Counted from the first letter of the stretch, positions 1 through 6,559 are shown. The stretch is 6,745 bases of DNA from a bacterium (GCA_025453735.1 JALOPY010000136.1:1-6745); one strand, 5' to 3'. Made by a program: numbers and translations. Notes: a model not told the origin generated them from the letters alone.

Positions 1-1
1 C

Positions 2-535
2 CAAAGCATTGATTTTGAAATATCATTCATCCCGGTCGGCGGATTCAATGAACAAATTAGGGTGTCAATATCCAATGTCCCGGAAGGCGTGGAAACGATT
101 TTTTCCTCGCGACCTTTTGATATTCCGATTACTTTTAGCATAACATTTCGGGTCCCGAATAATGTTCGCCCAGAGATTTATCGTCCAATCGTAACCGCTT
201 CTGGCGGCGGAATTACCCATCAAAAGACCGTTATTATTCATGTGCTGGAGCGAGGATCTTCGACTCAGCTTTTTGGGGTGCAACCAAATCCATTTACGCC
301 AAATAATGACGGATTTAATGATTATGCGATTTTTAATTTTCCTGAAACGATCAATGGCGCCGCGACGATTTTAATCTTTGATGTCAATGGTCGCAAAATA
401 GCCGAAATCCGTAATTCCACCAATTGGTATGGAAAAGACGACAACGGCAGGGATGTTAAGCCTGGCGCGTACATTTACATCATCAAAGATGGAGAGCGAG
501 TTGTTTCCAAAGGAGTCGTCACTCTTGCCAGGTAA
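2..535 (+). CDS. Secreted/surface protein with T9SS type B-like C-terminal sorting domain (5' end cut off by the window)
   Basis: The frame is open from the first codon at base 2 to TAA at 533-535, giving 177 visible residues; the true start lies upstream, and the GTG at 62 is internal to a continuous domain. Visible residues 1-82 form a bacterial Ig-like domain of the kind that carries 'PVGGFN', 'ISNVPEGV' and 'SGGGITHQ' (here PVGGFN at 11-16 and SGGGITHQ at 67-74). Residues 92-177 form a C-terminal domain with FTPNNDGFND at 98-107, IFDVNGRKI at 125-133, a W-containing strand followed by DDNGRDVKPGAYIYI at 146-160, and the end GVVTLAR. The FTPN-DG-ND motif and the G-x-V-T-L-x-R end match the CHU_C / T9SS type B sorting domain (known family); the central part also resembles FlgD-like Ig domains. 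The protein is therefore probably exported across the outer membrane and held at the surface. Its main functional part lies outside the window, so its activity cannot be stated. The gene ends 39 bases before the barrel-OmpA gene with no terminator between, which suggests one operon. Confidence 0.85.
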   Translation, partial: QSIDFEISFIPVGGFNEQIRVSISNVPEGVETIFSSRPFDIPITFSITFRVPNNVRPEIYRPIVTASGGGITHQKTVIIHVLERGSSTQLFGVQPNPFTPNNDGFNDYAIFNFPETINGAATILIFDVNGRKIAEIRNSTNWYGKDDNGRDVKPGAYIYIIKDGERVVSKGVVTLAR

Positions 536-574
536 TATTTTTGTGCCATGCGAATTTTGTGAAAGAAAGTTTCA

Positions 575-2977
575 ATGATAAGAAAATTATTGACCATCAT
601 TTTGATCCTAACGATTCCAAATGCCGTCTGGTCGCAAACAGTCCGGGGACATGCAGCAAATAGTGATGATCCAAGAATCCTGTTTGTTGCGCCGGCTGGA
701 GCGGCACTACTTCCCTCGGCGCAAATCGTCACCGGCTATGAAATGTATTACACGGGACTGGGATTGAAGAACGGTTTTGCTGCTTTTTCGTTTCCACATC
801 AGCGATTTGGTACGTTCAGCGCGATCGGACAATATTTTCTATCGGATATTTATCGGACCGGAAATTTCAACATCGGATATGGCAGGGCTTTGTTGGAGCG
901 ACGCTTCTGCCTTGGAGTGGAGCTTGGTGTCATCTCGTTTTCGTATAACTCGGATAATTTCCGACTGGATGATGTGAATGATCCGGTGTTTCGCAATGGC
1001 GCTTCAAAGACGACACTGGACCTGGGAATGAGCGTGCTGGCAAATCCGATCGATCCAGTTTTCCTTGGCATGTCGCTCAAGCATATCAATCGACCGAATG
1101 TTTCTCTCATCGGGGATAATGTTCGGATGCCGACAAAATTCCAGGCAGGCGTGATGTTGCGCAGCACAATTCTCAATCCGTCATTCGATTTTGAATATTA
1201 CGATGGAAGATCGACTATTAATTTTGCTATGGAGCGCTGGTTTTTTGATCATAAATTTTTATTGCGCACCAATTATTATCATTTTAACCTGGGGGGAACT
1301 GTTGGTTTCGTCGTTCCGGTCAATAAAAATTACCTGCGATTTGAATACGAGTACCGGTATCCATTGTCTGAAATCAGCGATATCTCCAACGCGTCACATC
1401 TGTTTATTATTGCGTTTGGTCTTTTGAAAGAGGCGACCAGTTTTGAAATATCGGTCTTTCCGAAAGAACAGGAAATCCATGCTGGTCAGGATGCGTCGCT
1501 CCGTGTCAATATTTCCCGAACGGGTCAGTTTCACAGTCCAATCGACCTTATGCTGCTGAGTCCCAATAACATTGTTCCGACATCGATTGTTCCGCAGCGC
1601 TTGAAAACAGAAAAGACAGCAACGTTCGTCATCCGGACATCCAAACAGACTCAATCGAAAGATTATCACTTTAATATCATTGCACGGGCAGGCGGAAAAG
1701 AAAAAATCGTTCCAGTGCGAATCACAGTGAAAAGTGCGATGCAAGCAGGGGAGCAGGAAAAACCGAATGATAAGCAAGCTTCAGTTTTGGCATCTGATAT
1801 TCGAGCTTCAGTCGATCGGTTAATAATAAAAGAGACAACCAAAATTCGGAGTCGAGATCCACTATTGCCCTATATTTTCTTTGAAGAAAACCAGCATGTT
1901 TTAAATAAGGATCGTTACAATATCTTGAATCCCACAAGAGATCCGGTCACAAAATTTAACTTTTCACCTGAAAGACTTCTTGATATCCCGACGAAGTACC
2001 AAAATACATTGAATGTCATTGCCAAAAGATTGTGGGATAATCCGAACATGGAAATCATTGTTCGGGGCTACAATTCTAACTGGGGAGTGGAACGAGGAAA
2101 TATCGAGCTGTCACGACGACGAGCAGAATCGGTTCGGGATTATCTCGTCAGCAACTGTGGCGTTCGTTCCTGGCAGATTAAAGCAGAGGCATTTCACCTG
2201 CCGCCCGATCCCGCGAGCAATCTCGATCCCCGCGGGCGTGAAGAAAATCAGCGAGTTGAAATAAGCTGCCCTGTTTCATCGCAGCCCATTCTTGATCCGA
2301 TTGTTACGGAAACAAGTGAGATTGCCACGTCTGACGATAGCTGTAGATTTGAGATAATCAATCTCCAGGCTGGCGCAGGATTGAGCAGTTGGAAAATTAT
2401 TATTTCAGAAGCTCAGGGTGATACATTTAAAGTCGTTGCAGGAAATGATCTGCTCAAAAAAGTATTGACCTGGGATTGGAAGAACGACGCGGGGCAGAGC
2501 GTTGCTGTGGGCAGAAGTTACCGCTATAAATTATTGTTGCAGGATAAAAATGGGCAGATTTTTGAGACAAACTGGAAAACGATTCAGGTCGAAAAAGTCA
2601 GTGCGGTCGAGCGGGAATATATCCAGAAGAATATTGAAAAGACGCGACTAATTTTATTCAAGTACGATCGTGCTGATATGGATTTGACTTCAAAATCGTT
2701 GCGAGAAGAATTAGCGCTAAATGCTCAAAAGCTGAAATCGAATTCTGCTGCAACTCTGCTAATTCAGGGGCACACTGACATTATTGGCGATTCGGATTAC
2801 AATGCGAGGCTTTCAGTGCGCCGCGCCGATTCCGTTGCCAGGTATTTTATCGATCGCGGCATTTCGCGCTCACGGATTACTTTTGAGGGATTTGGGATGA
2901 GCAATCCGCTAATGGAGAATGTTCTGCCAGAAGGCAGGATGATGAATCGCCGCGTGGAAATTTATATTTTGTATTAA
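575..2977 (+). CDS. PorP/SprF-like outer-membrane barrel fused to Ig-like and two OmpA-family domains
   Basis: This 800-residue protein starts at ATG 575, preceded by a modest purine-rich site (GAAAGAAAG, 561-569). Residues 1-20 are a signal peptide (MIRK, hydrophobic LLTIILILTIP, likely cut V-W-S|Q). Residues about 35-285 are rich in alternating aromatic strands and look like a PorP/SprF barrel: LGVELGVISFSYNSDNF (113-129), VNDPVF (134-139), DLGMSVL and FLGMSLKHINRPNVSL (149-178), with SHLFIIAFGL closing the barrel (274-283). The usual N-terminal 'NPAYAG' element is not evident, and parts (around 185-245) also recall PorV-like FadL-superfamily barrels. Residues 289-386 are an Ig-like domain and 387-425 a polar linker. 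Residues about 430-565 are an OmpA-like domain with GYNSNWG (498-504) and ELSRRRAESV (511-520). Residues 592-673 are FlgD-like (WDWKNDAGQ, 633-641). Residues 690-800 are a canonical OmpA domain: GHTD (732-735), LSVRRA (746-751), NRRVEI (791-796), keeping the Asp735 and Arg750 positions that bind diaminopimelate in the family. Inferred role: an outer-membrane anchor or secretion partner for the upstream T9SS substrate, tied to peptidoglycan. Confidence 0.85.
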   Translation: MIRKLLTIILILTIPNAVWSQTVRGHAANSDDPRILFVAPAGAALLPSAQIVTGYEMYYTGLGLKNGFAAFSFPHQRFGTFSAIGQYFLSDIYRTGNFNIGYGRALLERRFCLGVELGVISFSYNSDNFRLDDVNDPVFRNGASKTTLDLGMSVLANPIDPVFLGMSLKHINRPNVSLIGDNVRMPTKFQAGVMLRSTILNPSFDFEYYDGRSTINFAMERWFFDHKFLLRTNYYHFNLGGTVGFVVPVNKNYLRFEYEYRYPLSEISDISNASHLFIIAFGLLKEATSFEISVFPKEQEIHAGQDASLRVNISRTGQFHSPIDLMLLSPNNIVPTSIVPQRLKTEKTATFVIRTSKQTQSKDYHFNIIARAGGKEKIVPVRITVKSAMQAGEQEKPNDKQASVLASDIRASVDRLIIKETTKIRSRDPLLPYIFFEENQHVLNKDRYNILNPTRDPVTKFNFSPERLLDIPTKYQNTLNVIAKRLWDNPNMEIIVRGYNSNWGVERGNIELSRRRAESVRDYLVSNCGVRSWQIKAEAFHLPPDPASNLDPRGREENQRVEISCPVSSQPILDPIVTETSEIATSDDSCRFEIINLQAGAGLSSWKIIISEAQGDTFKVVAGNDLLKKVLTWDWKNDAGQSVAVGRSYRYKLLLQDKNGQIFETNWKTIQVEKVSAVEREYIQKNIEKTRLILFKYDRADMDLTSKSLREELALNAQKLKSNSAATLLIQGHTDIIGDSDYNARLSVRRADSVARYFIDRGISRSRITFEGFGMSNPLMENVLPEGRMMNRRVEIYILY

Positions 2978-3010
2978 AGCAAAAAATTATTTCAAGATTG
3001 AATTTCTTTG

Positions 3011-3039
3011 TTGACAATTTAGTGATGATTTTGTATATT
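3011..3039 (+). promoter_or_regulatory. Sigma-70-type promoter candidate for the acyl-CoA synthetase gene
   Basis: TTGACA (3011-3016) is a perfect -35 box. After exactly 17 bases comes TATATT (3034-3039), which matches 4 of 6 positions of TATAAT by strict count and is a common functional -10 box. The expected start is near 3045-3047, inside AGCAGGAAAA. It is the best promoter-like sequence in the window and points toward the ligase gene 290 bases away. No transcript data are available, so this rests on sequence match alone. Confidence 0.55.
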
Positions 3040-3276
3040 GAGCAGGAAAATTAAAAATAAATAAGGCTGAACTTAAACGAAATAATTGAACTGAAATATC
3101 TTTCGATTTATTATATCTTCCACATGAAATTATTAAAAACTCTAATTTTCTATTCTGTACCTATCCTGACCTATTTGGAGCGTTGAGCTTTTCCCGAAAC
3201 ACAATAACTTTTGTCTGGTAAACTGGAAGTTTATATGGATAAAAATTTCTATTGATTGGAAAGAGGCAAAATAAAC

Positions 3277-3321
3277 ATGGTCAGCAGTAACCTGACCACA
3301 AATTATCATCAATTAGAATAG
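3277..3321 (+). CDS. Possible 14-residue leader peptide upstream of the acyl-CoA synthetase
   Basis: ATG at 3277 opens a short frame, MVSSNLTTNYHQLE, that stops with TAG at 3319-3321. A plausible ribosome binding site, AAGAGG (3261-3266), lies 10 bases upstream. The final G of the stop codon is the first base of the GGGAGG ribosome binding site of the ligase gene, whose ATG is 10 bases beyond the stop. A ribosome finishing here would sit on that site, so translational coupling is possible. The peptide has no run of a single amino acid of the type used in classic attenuators and resembles no family I know. Such a short frame can arise by chance. Confidence 0.25.
   Translation: MVSSNLTTNYHQLE
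3278..3298 (+). promoter_or_regulatory. Inverted repeat TGGTCAG-N7-CTGACCA: candidate operator or leader hairpin
   Basis: TGGTCAG (3278-3284) and CTGACCA (3292-3298) are perfect 7-base inverted repeats separated by CAGTAAC. In DNA this is a 21-bp dyad of operator-like size. In RNA it is a 7-bp, 7-loop hairpin ending 22 bases before the ribosome binding site of the ligase gene, with its 5' arm covering the TG of the leader ORF start codon. TGGT...ACCA half-sites occur in GntR-family operators, and fatty-acid genes are often under GntR- or TetR-type repressors, but no regulator is visible in the window and the assignment is inference. Confidence 0.4.
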
Positions 3322-3326
3322 GGAGG
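3321..3326 (+). promoter_or_regulatory. Strong Shine-Dalgarno site of the acyl-CoA synthetase gene
   Basis: GGGAGG lies 5 bases before ATG 3332. It is the strongest ribosome binding site in the window and fixes this ATG as the start. It shares its first base with the stop codon of the 14-codon leader ORF. Confidence 0.8.
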
Positions 3327-3331
3327 CTTCC

Positions 3332-5122
3332 ATGGAAGCAAAAACGTTAGTCGCGATGTTTCAGGACGTGGTCAAAAAGCATGGGCAGAAAACTTCGCTC
3401 ATGCAAAAAGTGGAGGGCGAATTCAAAGGATTTTCTTACCAGGAATTTGGCGAGCGGGTGAAAAATTTTGCCCTGGGACTGGCATCATTGGGAGTGACCC
3501 ATGGCGACCGCATCGCCCTGGTGTCAGAGAATCGTCCCGAATGGGCAATATCGGATTTTGCCATTTTATCTATCGGGGCGACCAACGTTCCGATTTACCC
3601 CACCGTTACCGCACAACAGATCGAGTATATTCTCAAAGATTCAGGCAGTCGCTTGGTCATTGTTTCAACGCCAGATTTACTGGAGAAGGTGCTGGGGATT
3701 CTCGACAATCTTCCTGCGCTTCAAAAAGTGATCTATATGGACGACGGCAAGACCCCAAAAGATTTCATGCTCAAATTCAGTGACGTCTATGAAATGGGCA
3801 AAGCGTTTGAAAAGAAACATGCGGATTACTTTGAAAAAGCAGTTAAGGATGTCAAGCCCGATGACCTGTGCGGTATTATTTACACATCAGGAACAACCGG
3901 CGCACCCAAAGGGGTGATGCTGAGCCACAATAACCTGTTATCCAATGTCAAAGCGGCTCGAAGTGTCATCCGCATCGATGAAACCGATAGCCTGCTTTCG
4001 TTCTTGCCATTGTGCCATTCTTTTGAGCGGATGGCGGGACATTTTTTAGCTGTTTCGGCCGGCGCAACGATCGCGTATGCTGAAAGTGTCGAAACAGTCG
4101 CGGATAACCTGGGAGAAGTCAAGCCGACACTAATGACCAGCGTGCCGCGGCTATTTGAAAAAATTTACGGGAAAGTTATCGAAAACGCCAATGCTGGCTC
4201 GCCGATCAAAAAGAAAATTTTCTATTGGGCGCTCAATACCGGCGAGAAATATGTCGCTGCCAAATACAAAGGCAAAATTTCAGGCGGCTTGAATTTTAAA
4301 TATAAACTGGCAACAAAATTAGTTTTCAGCAAGCTGCATCATCGAGTTGGCGGCAATTTGCGCTTCTTTGTTTCTGGCGGAGCGCCGCTGCCCAAAGAGA
4401 TTGCCGAGTTTTTCTACAAAGCTGGCATCCTGATTCTGGAGGGATATGGATTGACAGAGACATCGCCGGTTATAACTGTTAACACAGAGGAGAAATTCAA
4501 ATTCGGTTCTGTTGGTCCCACCGTTCCTGGCGTTGAAGTTAAAATTGCTGAGGATGGCGAAGTGTTAACTCGAGGCCCTCATGTCATGAAAGGCTACTAC
4601 AAAAATCCCGAAGCCACTGCGGAAACGATCGATAAAGATGGCTGGCTCCATACGGGCGATATTGGTGTTATGGATGAAAATGGCATGCTGTTCATTACCG
4701 ATCGCAAGAAAAATATTATTGTCACCTCGGGTGGTAAAAATGTTACGCCTGCCACAATCGAAAATTTATTGATCACCAGCCCGTTCATCGAGCAAACTAT
4801 GGTGATCGGTGACAGACGCAATTACCTGACTGCATTGATCGTGCCCAGTTTTCCCGCGCTGAAAAAATTTGCCGATGAAAATGGCATTAGCTATTCGGAC
4901 GTCAAAGAGCTGCTGACCAATGAACAGGTTTATCAGGCTGTCGAAGCTGATGTCAAAAAACTGACCAAAGAACTGGCTCGGTTCGAGCAGGTTAAAAAAT
5001 TCACGTTAATGCCGAAGGAATTTACCATTGCGGATGATGAGCTAACTCCGACATTGAAAGTAAAGCGGAAAGTTGTGGCAGAGAAGTACGCGGATATTAT
5101 TAACCAGATGTATATAGAGTAG
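3332..5122 (+). CDS. Long-chain acyl-CoA synthetase (AMP-forming fatty acid-CoA ligase)
   Basis: This 596-residue protein belongs to the ANL adenylate-forming superfamily and should activate a fatty acid with ATP to an acyl-AMP, then transfer the acyl group to CoA. All core motifs are present: the phosphate-binding loop YTSGTTGAPKG (184-194), LSFLPLCHSFER (222-233), SGGAPLP (348-354), the adenine-site motif GYGLTETSP (371-379), TGDIG (441-445) with the ribose-binding Asp443, the hinge segment DRKKNIIVTSGGKNV (457-471), and a C-terminal LTPTLKVKRK (571-580) that carries the catalytic-lysine region. The length and the LTPTLKVKRK ending match long-chain (ACSL/FAA-type, mycobacterial FadD15-like) enzymes of about 600 residues rather than E. 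coli FadD. There is no signal peptide or clear membrane segment, so a cytoplasmic or membrane-peripheral enzyme is expected. It appears intact, monocistronic, led by a long 5' region and closed by a terminator at 5154-5193. The exact chain length of the substrate cannot be read from the sequence; some relatives act on other carboxylic acids. Confidence 0.93.
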   Translation: MEAKTLVAMFQDVVKKHGQKTSLMQKVEGEFKGFSYQEFGERVKNFALGLASLGVTHGDRIALVSENRPEWAISDFAILSIGATNVPIYPTVTAQQIEYILKDSGSRLVIVSTPDLLEKVLGILDNLPALQKVIYMDDGKTPKDFMLKFSDVYEMGKAFEKKHADYFEKAVKDVKPDDLCGIIYTSGTTGAPKGVMLSHNNLLSNVKAARSVIRIDETDSLLSFLPLCHSFERMAGHFLAVSAGATIAYAESVETVADNLGEVKPTLMTSVPRLFEKIYGKVIENANAGSPIKKKIFYWALNTGEKYVAAKYKGKISGGLNFKYKLATKLVFSKLHHRVGGNLRFFVSGGAPLPKEIAEFFYKAGILILEGYGLTETSPVITVNTEEKFKFGSVGPTVPGVEVKIAEDGEVLTRGPHVMKGYYKNPEATAETIDKDGWLHTGDIGVMDENGMLFITDRKKNIIVTSGGKNVTPATIENLLITSPFIEQTMVIGDRRNYLTALIVPSFPALKKFADENGISYSDVKELLTNEQVYQAVEADVKKLTKELARFEQVKKFTLMPKEFTIADDELTPTLKVKRKVVAEKYADIINQMYIE

Positions 5123-5153
5123 GATAAGATAATATCTTGTTCAGAGATAGTTT

Positions 5154-5193
5154 AAACTTCCCGAAGGTTTTGAACCTTCGGGAAGTTTTTTTT
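5154..5193 (+). terminator. Strong intrinsic terminator after the acyl-CoA synthetase gene
   Basis: A perfect 16-bp stem pairs AAACTTCCCGAAGGTT (5154-5169) with AACCTTCGGGAAGTTT (5173-5188) around the 3-base loop TTG, followed by a run of T to 5193. The hairpin starts 31 bases after the ligase stop codon. On the reverse strand the stem is followed by only a short T-run, so it should act mainly on + strand transcripts. It separates the ligase from the dehydratase-like gene. Confidence 0.9.
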
Positions 5194-5210
5194 AGAATTA
5201 AATAAAATGA

Positions 5211-5221
5211 TGCTATATACT
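5211..5221 (+). promoter_or_regulatory. Extended -10 promoter candidate for the dehydratase-like gene
   Basis: TGCTATATACT contains TG-N-TATATA (5211-5219), an extended -10 pattern, and alternatively TATACT (5216-5221), 5 of 6 matches to TATAAT. No good -35 box is present at the right distance (TAGAAT at 5193-5198 is poor). Because the strong terminator ends at 5193, the downstream gene needs its own promoter, and this is the best candidate. A start near 5226-5228 would leave a leader of about 35 bases. Confidence 0.35.
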
Positions 5222-5260
5222 GTCATTATTATTCTGATTCAATAACAGGAAAATTGCTGC

Positions 5261-6382
5261 ATGGATTTTCATAAGATTTTTCATGAGGTGGCTACTAAAC
5301 CTTATGATCGAGCAAGGCAATGGAAGCAAGAAACCTCACAAAAAATCATCGGCTATTTTTGTTCCTACACGCCGGAAGAAATCATCCATGCCGCCGGAGC
5401 GCTGCCATTCAGAATTTTCGGAGGCGAAGTCAGCATTGCCAATGCAGATGGGCATTTGCAGGCGTATTGCTGCTCCCTGGCAAAAGGCGGACTGGAGGAA
5501 GCGCTTGCAGGAAGATTGAGCTTCCTCGATGGGACGGTTTTTCCCCACACTTGCGATACTATGCAGCGGCTCTCCGACATCTGGCGACTCAATTTGGGAT
5601 TTCCTGTTCATTTTGATGTTGTGCTTCCGGCTAAGCTGAATTCCGAAAGCTCGTTCGACTATATGGCAGCTATTTTGCGCAAATTCAAAAACGATTTAGC
5701 AAGAGCATTAGGGATTGAAATTACCGATGACAGACTCCGGGAGTCCATTCGTCTCTACAACCAAATCCGGAAGGCATTGCAAGAAATCTATATATTGAGA
5801 AGTGAAAATCCAGGCATCGTTTCTGGCAGCAACGTCTATGAGATGATGAAGGCAGCAATGGTGATGGATCGAGTTGAGTTTCTTGCTTCAGTTTCCAAGT
5901 TCTTATCGGAAATGAAGCAAGAACCGAAAGCCACAGGAAAACGCCGAAACAAGAGAATTATTCTGACGGGAGGCATCTGCAATCATCCGGATATCTATTC
6001 AGTTTTAGAAGAATCCGGTGGCGTGGTCATCTGGGATGATCTCTGCACCGGAGCGAGATATTTCGACGGGCAGATGGACGAGACGATCGATCCGATTGAA
6101 GCGATTGCCAGAAGATATTTCGAGCGAATAATATGTCCCACAAAGCATCGTGACAATGCTTGTCGAGGCGAAAATCTCGTGAAGATCGCAAAGGAGCAAA
6201 AAGCCGATGGAGTGATCTTTTTGTTCCTCAAATTATGTGATCCTCATGCGTTTGATTATCCATATTTGAAAGAATATCTGGATCTTGAAGGAGTTCCCAA
6301 CATGTTACTCGAGGTCGAAGGACAAATTCCGGCAACGGGACAATTGCGGACCAGGGTGGATGCGTTTTTGGAAATGTTGTAA
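5261..6382 (+). CDS. 2-hydroxyacyl-CoA dehydratase family iron-sulfur subunit (HgdB/BcrC-like)
   Basis: This 373-residue protein belongs to the 2-hydroxyacyl-CoA dehydratase D-component / benzoyl-CoA reductase subunit family (HGD-D). Members bind a [4Fe-4S] cluster through conserved cysteines and act with a partner subunit and an ATP-driven activator in radical, low-potential chemistry on CoA thioesters. Family marks seen here: GYFCSYTPEEIIHAAGALPFRI (31-52, Cys34), the HLQAYCCSLAKG segment (65-76, Cys70 and Cys71), FPHTCDTMQRLSDIW (94-108, Cys98), ILTGGICNHPDIY (234-246), DDLCTGARYFDG (259-270), and LKLCDPHAFDYPYLKEYL (323-340, Cys326), ending QLRTRVDAFLEML. Cys70 or Cys71 together with Cys98 and Cys326 fit the family's three-cysteine cluster pattern. 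ATG 5261 is supported by AGGA (5247-5250), 10 bases upstream. Length is slightly short for the family (often about 380-430) but no domain is missing. No partner subunit or activator gene lies in the window, and a terminator candidate follows, so the gene appears solitary here. Substrate cannot be assigned: hydroxyacyl-CoA dehydration, aryl-CoA reduction, or an uncharacterised role are all possible. Confidence 0.88.
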   Translation: MDFHKIFHEVATKPYDRARQWKQETSQKIIGYFCSYTPEEIIHAAGALPFRIFGGEVSIANADGHLQAYCCSLAKGGLEEALAGRLSFLDGTVFPHTCDTMQRLSDIWRLNLGFPVHFDVVLPAKLNSESSFDYMAAILRKFKNDLARALGIEITDDRLRESIRLYNQIRKALQEIYILRSENPGIVSGSNVYEMMKAAMVMDRVEFLASVSKFLSEMKQEPKATGKRRNKRIILTGGICNHPDIYSVLEESGGVVIWDDLCTGARYFDGQMDETIDPIEAIARRYFERIICPTKHRDNACRGENLVKIAKEQKADGVIFLFLKLCDPHAFDYPYLKEYLDLEGVPNMLLEVEGQIPATGQLRTRVDAFLEML

Positions 6383-6493
6383 CTCAATTCCCACCCATCA
6401 AAAATCGAGGACCCTAAAAAATTTGCCGGGCAATTTGACAATGGCAGCAATTCCCATTAGTTGGTATTTATCGCTATGAAGCCTCATTACGAA

Positions 6494-6524
6494 TAACTGC
6501 TGAAGCAGTTACTTTTATTTTATT
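6494..6524 (+). terminator. Probable weak intrinsic terminator after the dehydratase-like gene
   Basis: TAACTGC (6494-6500) pairs with GCAGTTA (6505-6511) around the loop TGAA, followed by CTTTTATTTTATT (6512-6524). The 7-bp stem has only three G-C pairs, so it is weaker than the terminator at 5154, and it lies 111 bases after the stop codon. Its position and T-rich tail make termination the simplest reading. Confidence 0.55.
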
Positions 6525-6529
6525 AAGTG

Positions 6530-6559
6530 GTTAACACTACAATGAATTGTGGTGTTAAC
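6530..6559. repeat. Hairpin / inverted repeat, first of two homologous copies
   Basis: GTTAACACTACAAT (6530-6543) pairs with ATTGTGGTGTTAAC (6546-6559), 14 pairs with one T-G wobble (6538 with 6551) and a two-base centre. The same design recurs at 6575-6602, centre to centre 44 bases. There is no T-tract directly after it, so it does not look like a plain terminator. Confidence 0.75.

Larger units (their letters stand above)
2978..3331 (+). other. 354-base intergenic region, probable leader of the acyl-CoA synthetase gene
   Basis: This AT-rich stretch has no convincing long gene. There is no hairpin with a T-tract just after the barrel-OmpA stop codon, so the end of that transcript is unclear. 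The region holds a strong promoter candidate at 3011-3039, a weak second candidate (TTGTCT at 3211-3216 with TATATG at 3232-3237, only 15 bases apart), a 14-codon leader ORF at 3277-3321, an inverted repeat at 3278-3298 and the ribosome binding site of the next gene at 3321-3326. If transcription starts near 3046, the leader is about 285 bases long, unusual for a gene with such a good ribosome binding site. I do not recognise a known riboswitch in it. Confidence 0.6.

Noticed and set aside
147..159. Perfect short palindrome TTCGGG-T-CCCGAA
   Set aside because: It lies inside the coding sequence of a well-formed Ig-like domain, has a one-base centre and no repeat elsewhere in the window.
850..1176. 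Antisense frame of 108 codons, and similar long frames on the reverse strand (1394-1777, 3880-4122, 5336-5611, 5995-6231)
   Set aside because: They lie wholly or almost wholly over strongly supported + strand genes and show no recognisable domain or start signal.
3124..3186. 20-codon frame MKLLKTLIFYSVPILTYLER, signal-peptide-like
   Set aside because: There is no ribosome binding site before its ATG and an AT-rich leader readily yields hydrophobic frames, so it is not supported as a gene.
5126..5138. Small palindrome AAGATAATATCTT just after the ligase stop codon
   Set aside because: A five-pair AT-only stem is expected by chance here, and the strong terminator 16 bases on explains transcript ending.
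6435..6463. TTGACA at 6435-6440 after the dehydratase-like gene
   Set aside because: The sequence 17 bases downstream (TAGTTG) is not a -10 box, and no gene follows in the window.
6285..6479. A + strand frame overlapping the end of the dehydratase-like gene and running into the intergenic tail
   Set aside because: More than half overlaps a conserved family C-terminus in another frame, and it has no domain or good ribosome binding site.
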